DNA from: Rhizobium sp. Q54
Lineage (GTDB): Bacteria > Pseudomonadota > Alphaproteobacteria > Rhizobiales > Aestuariivirgaceae
Length of the DNA stretch: 33,489 nucleotides
Direction: 5' to 3'
NCBI GenBank assembly: GCA_945889445.1
Contig: CAMDBX010000040.1
Location: 1-33,489, forward strand
Shown here: positions 1 to 7,062 of the stretch, one piece after another
How the letters are laid out: each line of letters starts with the position of its first letter
How positions within the stretch are numbered: the first letter of the stretch is position 1
The notes under the pieces: generated by a model
Database searches by the model: none
What the model was told of the DNA's origin: nothing
Seen by the model: only the letters and a program-made list of their open reading frames with translations
Made by a program: the position numbers and the translations under genes

Positions 1-77
1 TGGCGGCCCCGACAGGATTCGAACCTGCGACCCTCAGTTTAGGAAACTGATGCTCTATCCAGCTGAGCTACGGGACC
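1..77 (-). tRNA. tRNA-Arg (anticodon CCT)
   Basis: Read on the minus strand this folds into a full cloverleaf. It has a 7-bp acceptor stem (GGTCCCG with CGGGGCC), a D arm with GCTC/GAGC, a TCAGT/ACTGA anticodon stem with loop TTCCTAA, and a GCAGG-TTCGAAT-CCTGT T arm. The 3' CCA is encoded. The anticodon CCT lies at 41-43 and decodes the rare arginine codon AGG. The gene is complete and its 3' end coincides with base 1 of the window. Confidence 0.97.
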
Positions 78-89
78 TTGCCGGCTGCC

Positions 90-118
90 TTTGTAACGCT
101 CCCTGCCTGGTTTGGGAA
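90..118 (-). promoter_or_regulatory. possible sigma-70-like promoter of the tRNA-Arg gene
   Basis: On the minus strand a TTCCCA box (113-118) lies exactly 17 bases from TACAAA (90-95). That would put the start of transcription a few bases upstream of the mature tRNA end at 77. Spacing and position fit, but the -35 box is a weak match, so this is tentative. Confidence 0.3.
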
Positions 119-134
119 GCCGTCTCGGGGCATG

Positions 135-164
135 AAAAAGGCCCGGCGCTGGGGCCGGGCCTTT
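135..164 (-). terminator. rho-independent terminator of carD
   Basis: A perfect 11-bp stem (137-147 with 154-164, AAAGGCCCGGC and its complement) encloses a 6-base loop. In the minus-strand direction it is followed by a run of five T. It lies 20 bases downstream of the carD stop codon and separates carD from the tRNA gene. Confidence 0.9.
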
Positions 165-184
165 CCATAAGTTGTGCAGAGCGA

Positions 185-1168
185 TCAGGCGGCTTCGTCG
201 GCCGCCACGTCTTCTTCGGCCTTCTCGCCCGTGGGGGCGCGTTTGGCGTTCTTGGAGAGGTACTCCTCCAGTTCCTTCACGGCCTGATCGTCGTCGATCT
301 TCTTCACGGCAGCGATTTCGCGGGCCATGCGGTCGAGCGCCTGCTCGAAGAGCTGGCGTTCGGAGTAGGACTGTTCCGGCTGGCGCTCCGACCGATAGAG
401 GTCGCGCACCACCTCCGCCACGGCCATGATGTCGCCCGAGTTGATCTTCGCATCATATTCCTGGGCGCGGCGCGACCACATGGTGCGCTTGATACGGGCA
501 CGGCCCTTGAGCACCTTGAGGGCAGATTCGATCTGCGTCTTGTCGGACAGGCGGCGCATGCCCTTCTGCTCGGCGCGGCTGGTTGGCACCTTGAGGCGAA
601 GCTTTTCCTTTTCGAACTCGACGATGTAGAGCTCAAGTTTCACGCCGGCGATTTCCTGCTCCTCGATCATGCTGACCTTGCCCACGCCATGGGCGGGGTA
701 GACAACCAGTTCATTGACCTTGAACACCAGCTTGCGAGCCACCGGCGCAGCAGCGACCGGGGTGGCCACGACCGGCTTCGCAGCCGGTGCGGGAGCGGCC
801 TGCGGGGCAGCGGCCTTCGCCACAGGGGCGGGTGCGGCGGGCTTCACGACCTTCTTTGCTTCCGGTGCGGGCTTGGCCGGCTTCACGGCGGCGGCGGCAG
901 GCTTTGCAGCGACAGCCTTGGCGGCGGGTGCCGGCTTGGCAGCAACCACGGGCTTGGCCACAGGCTTCGGAGCGGCCTTCGCGGCGGTCGACTTGACGGC
1001 AGACTTAGCGGCCGGCTTGGCGGCAACAGCCTTGGCCGCAACGGGCTTGGCGGCGGGTTTCGCCTTGGCGGCGACGACCGGCTTCGACGTCTTCACGGGG
1101 GCCGACTTGGTCTTGGCCTTGGCGACCGGCTTCTTCGCGGCGGTTGCCTTCGTCTTCACTTTCGTCAT
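185..1168 (-). CDS. carD: CarD/CdnL-family transcription regulator with long Ala/Lys/Pro-rich N-terminal tail
   Basis: The 327-residue protein has two parts. Residues 1-145 are almost only Ala, Lys, Pro and Val, like bacterial histone-H1-like tails, and are surely disordered and basic. From residue 146 a CarD domain begins: FKVNELVVYPAHGVGKV, a Tudor-like RNA-polymerase-interacting region, then a helical DNA-binding part with MRRLSDK and IKRTMWSRRAQEYDAKI. CarD/CdnL proteins bind the RNA polymerase beta subunit and stabilise open complexes at rRNA and other promoters. Family members are usually about 160-190 residues, so the tail is an addition. The start at 1168 is chosen because AAGGACGAG precedes it; an upstream extension of the frame has no tail-like composition. 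Own terminators lie on both sides, so it is probably transcribed alone. Identity of the domain is secure; the role of the tail is inference. Confidence 0.93.
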   Translation of the reverse strand: MTKVKTKATAAKKPVAKAKTKSAPVKTSKPVVAAKAKPAAKPVAAKAVAAKPAAKSAVKSTAAKAAPKPVAKPVVAAKPAPAAKAVAAKPAAAAVKPAKPAPEAKKVVKPAAPAPVAKAAAPQAAPAPAAKPVVATPVAAAPVARKLVFKVNELVVYPAHGVGKVSMIEEQEIAGVKLELYIVEFEKEKLRLKVPTSRAEQKGMRRLSDKTQIESALKVLKGRARIKRTMWSRRAQEYDAKINSGDIMAVAEVVRDLYRSERQPEQSYSERQLFEQALDRMAREIAAVKKIDDDQAVKELEEYLSKNAKRAPTGEKAEEDVAADEAA

Positions 1169-1366
1169 GTCTCGTCCTTCGCCCTTTGCCCAATCTTGTT
1201 GTGGAATATGCGTTCCGTCGGCAGCAAGCGGGTGACGTGCGGCGCTGCCCTTTTGGGCTTGCGCAACTTGCCTCTTCGTCCAGTTCCCGCATTCGGTGCT
1301 CGTTGCCTCCACCGGAAGGGCGCCCTCGGGCCCCGTTCGCCGTCTGTGGATGGCTGGCACTCGCAT

Positions 1367-1394
1367 AAAAAAACCCGAGCCCTTGGCCCGGTTT
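1367..1394 (-). terminator. rho-independent terminator between fdxA and carD
   Basis: On the minus strand AAACCGGGCC, a 3-base loop AAG, and GGCTCGGGTTT form a 10-bp stem with one bulged G and one G:U pair, followed by seven T (plus-strand A run 1367-1373). This should stop transcripts from fdxA and means the carD promoter lies between 1169 and 1366, where I could not pick convincing -35/-10 boxes. Confidence 0.8.
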
Positions 1395-1468
1395 CCTTCA
1401 CCTAACTCGGATTACATACTCATGATTGCCTAAATATCACAAGTTTAAGCATTTTTAAAGAGCGAGAT

Positions 1469-1504
1469 GTCCGTGTACGGCGGATTCTTGCGCCGCACAC
1501 GGAC
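1469..1504 (-). other. strong hairpin downstream of fdxA
   Basis: A 14-bp inverted repeat (1469-1482 with 1491-1504) has an 8-base loop. The single imperfect position is a G:U pair in minus-strand RNA but an A:C clash in plus-strand RNA, so it favours a structure in the fdxA transcript. There is no long T tract right after it. It may protect the 3' end of fdxA mRNA or act as a first, weaker terminator ahead of the one at 1367-1394. The rest of the gap around it shows no gene. Confidence 0.6.
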
Positions 1505-1576
1505 GAATCCTGGTGAAAAAGGTTGATGGCCGCAGGGGCTTGCATGCCCGGCCTGCGCCAAAGGCATGGGCGGCGT

Positions 1577-1915
1577 TCAGTCGCCTTCACCCGGATTGGG
1601 TGAGAAATACTTTTCCAGCTTGTTCTCGACCCCGTCGAACTCCTTGGCGTCGCCCGGGGCGTCCTTCTTGGTGGTAATGTTCGGCCACTGGCTGGCATAT
1701 TCAGTGTTCAGCTTGAGCCAGGATTCGAGGCCCGGCTCAGTATCGGGCTTGATCGCCTCGGCGGGGCATTCCGGCTCGCAGACGCCGCAGTCGATGCACT
1801 CGTCAGGATGGATGACGAGCATGTTCTCGCCCTCGTAGAAGCAGTCCACGGGGCAAACTTCCACGCAATCCATATACTTGCACTTGATGCAGTTGTCGGT
1901 GACGATATAGGTCAT
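1577..1915 (-). CDS. fdxA: seven-iron ferredoxin FdxA
   Basis: This 112-residue protein is a full-length FdxA-type ferredoxin carrying one 3Fe-4S and one 4Fe-4S cluster. Cys9, Cys17, Cys21-Pro and Cys25 and the second set [12 protein letters not shown] (Cys40, 43, 46, 50) are all present. The C-terminal half ([17 protein letters not shown] and an acidic end) is the extension typical of the Azotobacter-type 7Fe family. It transfers single electrons at low potential in the cytoplasm; its partners are not apparent here. It lies downstream of the S4-protein gene in the same direction, about 60 bases away, and ends in a hairpin plus a terminator. This FdxA next to CarD arrangement is common in alphaproteobacteria. 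Confidence 0.96.
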   Translation of the reverse strand: MTYIVTDNCIKCKYMDCVEVCPVDCFYEGENMLVIHPDECIDCGVCEPECPAEAIKPDTEPGLESWLKLNTEYASQWPNITTKKDAPGDAKEFDGVENKLEKYFSPNPGEGD

Positions 1916-1978
1916 AAGCTCAACCGTTCTTTATTCCGAACGTTTCCTAGCAATTTCCGGCGGGGCTTGCACCATCTT

Positions 1979-2284
1979 TTACGGCGTTTTTTGCCCCGGA
2001 GCGGACATGCCGGTTTCGCGGTAGAGGCGTTGTGCCACCTCGGCCGCCCCCCGGCGCTCCGCCAGCCCCTCCACGTGCAGAACCCGCACCCGGGCCTTGA
2101 GGACGATGGTCAGTGCGTCGCCCGGCCGGACGCCGTGGCCGGGCTTCAGGGTCTTCTGGCCGTTGAGGCGGACGTGACCTGATTCCACCAGTCTGGCAGC
2201 ATCCTCCCGCGTCTTGACGACCCGGGCGAACCACAACCACTTGTCGAGGCGCTGGCGCCCCGGCAACTCGTCACTTCCCGCCAA
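1979..2284 (-). CDS. S4-domain RNA-binding protein, Hsp15-like
   Basis: A short basic protein of about 100 residues. The S4 fold is clear from RQRLDKWLWFARVVKTRE, then ARLVESGHVRLNG and the basic strand VRPGDALTIV. In Hsp15 (HslR), a relative, the domain binds stalled 50S subunits carrying peptidyl-tRNA, so a role in ribosome rescue or rRNA binding is the best guess. The start at 2284 is a TTG that overlaps the last 14 bases of the helicase gene, with GAAGG upstream; another TTG six codons later (2266) would serve equally and lies right at the conserved region. The overlap points to translational coupling with the helicase, which also acts on RNA. Family confident, exact start and function not. 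Confidence 0.88.
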   Translation of the reverse strand: MAGSDELPGRQRLDKWLWFARVVKTREDAARLVESGHVRLNGQKTLKPGHGVRPGDALTIVLKARVRVLHVEGLAERRGAAEVAQRLYRETGMSAPGQKTP

Positions 2285-5200
2285 GCTTCGCCTTCAGCGC
2301 CCCCAGAACGGCAAAGGGCGAATCGGGGTCAATGGGCTTCTCGGGACGGGCCTTGCGCTCCTGTGGCTCCGGCTTGCGGTCGTCGCGGCGAGGTTTGCGG
2401 TCTGGACGGCCGTCCCGGCCTTCGCCGCGTTCCTCGCGGGGCTTGCCCTTGCCGTGGTGACGGTGGGGTCGGCCGCCTTCGCGGCGCTCGCCCTCGGGCT
2501 TTTCAGCACCCTCGGCCAAAGGGGCGGCGCCTTCGCGGCGCGGTGGCGGACGGCGGTTTTGCTGCTGGCGTTCGGGGCGGTGGCGGAAGGGGCCGGTGTC
2601 GCGCGGCCACCAGACCTCGATTTCGACATCTTCCAGGGCCACGACCGGCGCCGCGGCGGCTGCCTCGGCAACTGGCTGGTCCACCCCCTCGGCGACCGGG
2701 GCGTCGGGCGTCTCTGTACCTTCAACCTGCGTCTCGGGCGCGGCGGCGGCTTCAATTGGCGCCATGGCCGCCTCGGCAGCTTCAACCGGTGCCACGGGAG
2801 CCTCGGGCGGCGCGTCAGGCGATTCGACGGATTGCAGGGTCATTGCTTCTTCGAGCTGGACGGCCTCCTCGCTGGTGGCGACAGCGGGGCCTTCGACCGC
2901 CGCTGCAGGCGCCTGAGGCGTGGCGGGCGCTGCGGCCGGCATGGGGCGCTTCACCATCTTCTTCTGCATACGGTAATCGAGGCTTCTGAGAATGCCGAGG
3001 AAGTCCTCGCCGGAGCAACCGACGAGCGACATCATGTCCGGCACTACGGTGAAGCCGCCGCCTTCGACGGAGCCTGCCGGGCGGGCTTCCTCAGCGAAGC
3101 GGGCGCGCCAGAACACGCGGTCACGAATCACGTCGGCCAGGCGTTCCAGCATGTCGATGCGCACCACGCGCGAGCCGCAGATGCGATAGCCGCATACGCC
3201 ATAGAAGCCCTTGGGCGTCGTACGGTCGAAGCTGGCTGAGGTGAGGCCCTGGCCCGGCGGCTGGGGAAGTGCCGACGGGTCGAGCTTGCCTTCCTTCTGC
3301 ATGACGAGAGCCCAGAGCAGCAGGCGGAGTTCGGTGGGGGCTGGCTTAAGGAGGGCCGGCACATAAAGGTTGAAGGCGCCGAAGCGGGCGCCGAATGCCC
3401 TGAGCTTGGCGCGGTCCTCCTGGCTCAGGCCTTTCACCTCCTCGGCGACCGTGTCACGCGGGAGCACGCCCAGCGTTTCAACGAGGCGGAAGGCCAGCCC
3501 GCGCGAGATACCTTCGAGGCCTTCGCCCTCCTCGAGCTTGGCGAGGGGCTCCAGCACCGTGGCGATGTGGCGATCGGTGAATTTTTGCAGGCGAGCCTGC
3601 ACCTCTTCGCGTTCGGCGCCCGAGAGCTGGTCGCCCGCCACAACGCCGGCGCGCGGCTTGAGCAGGCTAGCGCCCGGCTCGAGCTTGCCGACGGGCGCAT
3701 TGTTCCAGACGATCTGGCCGTCGCGCGTCAGCTTCAGGTCGGTGTCGGACGATGCGGAGACGGCCTTGGCCCTTGCGGTGATCTCGGCTGCGACCGCCGA
3801 CATGGCAGCGGCCTTGAGCGCCCGGGCCTCGGCCCCTTCCGTGGCGCCGTCCGGCACGAACAGGAAGCCCTTGATCCGGCCAATATACTCGCCCTCCACG
3901 TGGATGGCGCCATCTTCCTCAACAGTCGACATCAATTCTTCCTTCTGGGCCAGGCGCTTCATCAGCACGCTGGTACGGCGGTCGATAAAACGCTGTGTCA
4001 GGCGCTCATGCAAGGCGTCCGACAACTTGTCCTCTATCTCTCTCGCGTAGGATTGCCAATAGAGAGGTGCCTTCAGCCAATCCGGGCGGTTTGCCACGAA
4101 TGTCCAGGTGCGGACGTGGCTGATGCGGTTCGACAGCGTGTCGAGGTCGCCCGCAGTGTTCTCGCAGAACTTCAATTGCCGCACGAACCAGTCCTCGTCG
4201 ATGAAGCCATTACCCGTCTGCAGGTACTGGTAGATCTTGGAGACGATCGAGGCGTGCTCGGAGTTCGAGATGTTGCGGTAATCGGGGATCTGGCAGACCT
4301 CCCACAGCCGCTCCACGTCCTTCTTCGACCTGGCAAGATCGCGCGTGGCGGGGTCGCGGGCCAGCGCTTCCAGCGCCAGCAGGTCGGCATTGGGCTGGGC
4401 GCGGGTGAGGCCCTGTTGCTGCGGCAACTGGTTCAGCGACTGCTTCAGGCGTTCGAGCGAGCCGAAGTCAAGCTCGCGGTTGCGCCACTGCAGCATGCGC
4501 ACGGAATCGAAATTGTGGCTCTCGAGACGCTCGACCATCTCCGGGTCGAACGGGTCCGCCTCGCCCGTCACGCCGAAGGTGCCGTCATTCATGTAGCGCC
4601 CGGCGCGGCCGGCCACCTGGCCCAGTTCGGACGGATTCAGCTGGCGATATTGGAAGCCGTCGAACTTGCGCGTCGAGGCGAAGGCCACATGGTCCACATC
4701 CATGTTGAGGCCCATGCCCACGGCATCTGTGGCCACGATGTAGTCGACGTCGCCAGACTGGTAGAGCGCCACCTGCGCATTGCGGGTGCGCGGGGATAGT
4801 GCGCCCAGAACCACCGCCGCACCGCCGCGCTGGCGGCGGATGAGTTCCGCCGTGGCGTAGACCATGTCAGCCGAGAAGGCGACGATGGCCGAGCGGCGCG
4901 GCAGGCGGGTGAGCTTCTTCTGCCCCGCATAGAGCAATTGCGAAAAGCGCGGGCGCGAGACGAAGGTGGTGCCCGGCAGCAGCTTCTCGAGAATGGGCCG
5001 CATGGTGCCCGCACCGAGCAGCATGGTCTCGTCGCGACCGCGCCGGTTCATGACGCGATCGGTGAAGATGTGGCCGCGCTCGAAGTCGGCGCAGAGTTGC
5101 ACCTCGTCGATGGCGAGAAAGGGCACCTCCACGTCGCTCGGCATGGCCTCGACGGTGCAGATCCAGTAGCGCGCGTGGACGGGAATGATCTTTTCCTCGC

Positions 5201-5387
5201 CCGTCACCAGCGCCACCGCGGCATCGCCGACGCGGTCCCGCACCTTGTCGTAGATCTCGCGGGCGAGGAGACGCAGGGGCAGGCCGATCATGCCGCTACC
5301 GTGCCCCAGCATGCGTTCCACCGCGAGGTGGGTCTTGCCGGTGTTGGTGGGGCCAAGCACGGCAGTGACGGTTTTTTGGGAGGGCAT
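2271..5387 (-). CDS. SUV3-like superfamily 2 RNA/DNA helicase with long charged C-terminal tail
   Basis: This 1038-residue protein is the alphaproteobacterial counterpart of the mitochondrial helicase SUV3. Visible motifs are Walker A GPTNTGKT (12-19), Walker B as DEVQ (94-97), TDAVGMGLNMD (220-230) and motif VI QVAGRAGR (257-264). The middle part, to about residue 780, carries the SUV3-type helical region and a block ending in YGVCGYRICGSRVVRIDMLERLAD-like sequence. After that comes an Ala/Pro/Glu-rich stretch followed by a very basic Arg/Lys/Glu tail. The last residues, DPDSPFAVLGALKAKL, are compact and hydrophobic again. SUV3 unwinds RNA for decay; the bacterial substrate is uncertain. It heads the run with the S4 gene and fdxA, and is divergent from rpmB. 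The start at 5387 matches the usual N-terminus just ahead of Walker A. Confidence 0.93.
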   Translation of the reverse strand: MPSQKTVTAVLGPTNTGKTHLAVERMLGHGSGMIGLPLRLLAREIYDKVRDRVGDAAVALVTGEEKIIPVHARYWICTVEAMPSDVEVPFLAIDEVQLCADFERGHIFTDRVMNRRGRDETMLLGAGTMRPILEKLLPGTTFVSRPRFSQLLYAGQKKLTRLPRRSAIVAFSADMVYATAELIRRQRGGAAVVLGALSPRTRNAQVALYQSGDVDYIVATDAVGMGLNMDVDHVAFASTRKFDGFQYRQLNPSELGQVAGRAGRYMNDGTFGVTGEADPFDPEMVERLESHNFDSVRMLQWRNRELDFGSLERLKQSLNQLPQQQGLTRAQPNADLLALEALARDPATRDLARSKKDVERLWEVCQIPDYRNISNSEHASIVSKIYQYLQTGNGFIDEDWFVRQLKFCENTAGDLDTLSNRISHVRTWTFVANRPDWLKAPLYWQSYAREIEDKLSDALHERLTQRFIDRRTSVLMKRLAQKEELMSTVEEDGAIHVEGEYIGRIKGFLFVPDGATEGAEARALKAAAMSAVAAEITARAKAVSASSDTDLKLTRDGQIVWNNAPVGKLEPGASLLKPRAGVVAGDQLSGAEREEVQARLQKFTDRHIATVLEPLAKLEEGEGLEGISRGLAFRLVETLGVLPRDTVAEEVKGLSQEDRAKLRAFGARFGAFNLYVPALLKPAPTELRLLLWALVMQKEGKLDPSALPQPPGQGLTSASFDRTTPKGFYGVCGYRICGSRVVRIDMLERLADVIRDRVFWRARFAEEARPAGSVEGGGFTVVPDMMSLVGCSGEDFLGILRSLDYRMQKKMVKRPMPAAAPATPQAPAAAVEGPAVATSEEAVQLEEAMTLQSVESPDAPPEAPVAPVEAAEAAMAPIEAAAAPETQVEGTETPDAPVAEGVDQPVAEAAAAAPVVALEDVEIEVWWPRDTGPFRHRPERQQQNRRPPPRREGAAPLAEGAEKPEGERREGGRPHRHHGKGKPREERGEGRDGRPDRKPRRDDRKPEPQERKARPEKPIDPDSPFAVLGALKAKLGGK

Positions 5388-5958
5388 TTCAGGCGGCTTC
5401 GCGGAATCCTTGAGACCCAGACTTGGGGCGCATGCCCCGGGCGGTCAAGGTCTTTTGCCCCGTTCTGAGCCGGCGCGTTAGGGATTGGATTCAAAGAGGA
5501 ACGAAGCTGGCCCGAATCGCTGCACATCGGTGATTCCGTGTTTGTTCCAAAAGTCGTCTTCAATGTTTGCGGGGGTTCTGCGCGCCCTCCCTCTCCTGCC
5601 TGCGGTTGACCAGGGGCAGCCGTCGGTGGGCGGGCGGCGTCAAAGATTAACAGGCTGCCGCTTATGGTTGACGGACCCTGTCGTGCCGGGCGACCCGTTC
5701 CGAACGGTTGTTAACGGAGTGGACCATCCCCGGAACGGATCGCGCCCGAATCGGTGAAGGCCGGATTTTCCCTGTTTGTTCTCGCAACATGTTGTGGATC
5801 TGGTCTGCTAAGCCTACAAGACCACAGGAGAATTGCGCCATGCGACGGGGTCTGTGGCGGTGACGCGTTAACCCGGCTGTGCCGGAATGGGACGCGCACG
5901 CCTCTCACCCACCTTCGGGCACAGGAAGGGGAAAGGCCTGGAAGCGGGCGCTTCCGGC
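5388..5958. other. intergenic region between the helicase and rpmB genes
   Basis: About 570 bases separate the divergent helicase and rpmB. I see no recognisable protein or structural RNA here. A frame open from 5754 runs into rpmB, but its translation upstream of the rpmB start looks random. The helicase promoter should lie here on the minus strand; a TTGACC at about 5442-5447 is the only -35-like box near the start and lacks a good -10 partner. Confidence 0.5.
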
Positions 5959-5987
5959 TTGACCCAGCGCTTGGCTGCCACTATAGA
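5959..5987 (+). promoter_or_regulatory. sigma-70-type promoter of rpmB
   Basis: TTGACC at 5959-5964 and TATAGA at 5982-5987 are separated by exactly 17 bases, close to the alphaproteobacterial housekeeping consensus (CTTGAC, 17, CTATAT). Transcription should begin near 5994, giving a leader of about 55 bases before the rpmB start. Confidence 0.75.
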
Positions 5988-5999
5988 CCCGCCATCCGA

Positions 6000-6027
6000 A
6001 CCGGGGGCATTGAGCCTCCCGGTGCCC
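6000..6027 (+). promoter_or_regulatory. foldable leader of rpmB with two competing hairpins
   Basis: In the predicted leader, ACCGGG-GG (6000-6007) pairs with CC-T-CCCGGT (6015-6023) with one bulge. Alternatively GGGCA (6005-6009) pairs with TGCCC (6023-6027). The two cannot form together. Ribosomal-protein leaders are often control sites, but no L28 leader motif is known to me to match this, so function is inference. Confidence 0.35.
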
Positions 6028-6050
6028 ATTCTTATTGTGGAGTTAAGCCC

Positions 6051-6347
6051 ATGGCCCGCCGTTGTGAGTTGACGGGAAAGAACGCGCTGGTTGGCAACAA
6101 GGTCAGCCATGCCAACAACAAGACAAAGACCCGCTTCATGCCGAACCTTTGTGACGTGAGTCTGATGAGCGATGCGATGGGCCTGACCTATAGGCTGCGC
6201 ATCTCGGCCATCGCGCTGAAGTCGGTGGAGCATGTCGGCGGCCTCGACGCCTTCCTGATGAAGGCCGACACCGCCAAGCTCTCGGACAAGGCCGCGCGCC
6301 TCAAGCGCTCGATCGCCAAGAAGCTGGAAGCCGCCAAGGCCGCCTGA
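6051..6347 (+). CDS. rpmB: 50S ribosomal protein L28
   Basis: The 98-residue product begins [10 protein letters not shown], continues with [16 protein letters not shown] and [23 protein letters not shown], and ends in a lysine-rich helix, all typical of alphaproteobacterial L28 (95-100 residues). L28 is a late-assembling protein of the large ribosomal subunit. The start at 6051 follows a GGAG site and matches the invariant N-terminus; the frame is open further upstream by chance. It has its own promoter and terminator and so forms a single-gene unit. Only one of the Cys pairs seen in zinc-binding L28 forms is hinted at (Cys5), so this looks like the zinc-free type. Confidence 0.98.
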   Translation: MARRCELTGKNALVGNKVSHANNKTKTRFMPNLCDVSLMSDAMGLTYRLRISAIALKSVEHVGGLDAFLMKADTAKLSDKAARLKRSIAKKLEAAKAA

Positions 6348-6370
6348 TCTTACCGTCGGCACTGAATTCG

Positions 6371-6400
6371 AAAGCCGCTCCTACCGGGGCGGCTTTTGCT
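6371..6400 (+). terminator. rho-independent terminator of rpmB
   Basis: AAAGCCGCTCC (6371-6381) pairs with GGGGCGGCTTT (6386-6396) with a single G:U, around a 4-base loop, followed by T-rich sequence (TTTTGCTTTATT). It lies 23 bases after the rpmB stop codon. Confidence 0.92.
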
Positions 6401-6414
6401 TTATTGGTCAGGGC

Positions 6415-7056
6415 ATGAGCGAAGACAAAGAAAGCAAGCGGGGCAATGGCCCGCGGGACGGCAACCCGCGCATCCATGGTTCTGCCATGACCCGCAATGC
6501 CGTGCTGGGGCGCTTCACCGAGTTGAAGGAGCGGGTGCAGTTCCTTGATTCAACACTTGGCGACTATTCCTACATCGAGCGGGATTCGGAGGCGATCTAC
6601 AGCGAGATCGGCAAGTTCACGGCGATTGCCGCGCAATGCCGCATCAATGCGCTGAACCATCCCGTCGAGCGCATCAGCCAGCACAAGATGACCTACCGGC
6701 CCAACGAGTATTTCGTCGGCGCAAAGCTGGACAAGGCCTTCCGCGAACAGCGCATCGCCGACAAGGTGGTGATCGGGCATGACGTGTGGATCGGCCATGG
6801 TGCGATCATCCTGCCGGGTGTCACCATCGGCCACGGCGCCGTTGTGGCGGCGGGCGCAGTGGTGACGAAGGATGTTGCCCCCTATGCCGTGGTGGCCGGC
6901 GTGCCGGCGCGCTTCCTCAAGTGGCGTTTCGCGCCGCAAGTGGCTGAGCGCATCACGCAGCTGGCGTGGTGGGACTGGGAGCATGGGCGCCTCGCGCAGG
7001 CGGTGGACGACATGCGCGCGCTGGAGGTCGAGGTGTTTCTGGCGAAGCACGAATAG
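6415..7056 (+). CDS. left-handed beta-helix acyltransferase (phosphonate-associated hexapeptide family)
   Basis: A 213-residue hexapeptide-repeat transferase. Repeats run from about residue 28 ([13 protein letters not shown]) through [10 protein letters not shown] and [23 protein letters not shown], with the strongest block [22 protein letters not shown] and [25 protein letters not shown]. The pattern GDYSY, then GKFxxIA and NALNHP, matches the family first named in phosphonate operons, whose members acetylate small substrates. No phn genes are near, so the substrate is unknown. It lies just past the rpmB terminator with an uncertain ribosome site; Met25 (6487) is an alternative start that would still keep the whole helix. 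It ends 6 bases from the converging cobT. Confidence 0.85.
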   Translation: MSEDKESKRGNGPRDGNPRIHGSAMTRNAVLGRFTELKERVQFLDSTLGDYSYIERDSEAIYSEIGKFTAIAAQCRINALNHPVERISQHKMTYRPNEYFVGAKLDKAFREQRIADKVVIGHDVWIGHGAIILPGVTIGHGAVVAAGAVVTKDVAPYAVVAGVPARFLKWRFAPQVAERITQLAWWDWEHGRLAQAVDDMRALEVEVFLAKHE

Positions 7057-7062
7057 AGCTGT

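Noticed and set aside
3567-4799. 410-codon open frame antisense to the helicase
   Set aside because: It is a shadow of a clearly conserved helicase gene, rich in His/Arg/Leu from complement codons, with no own ribosome site or domain.
5438-5450. TTGACC box as the helicase promoter
   Set aside because: No acceptable -10 element lies 16-18 bases away, so the box alone is not evidence.
5754-6050. N-terminal extension of L28 making a 197-residue protein, or a secreted peptide starting [14 protein letters not shown]
   Set aside because: L28 starts at 6051 with a ribosome site and the invariant [10 protein letters not shown]. The rpmB promoter at 5959-5987 lies inside the extension, so it would not be transcribed from it.
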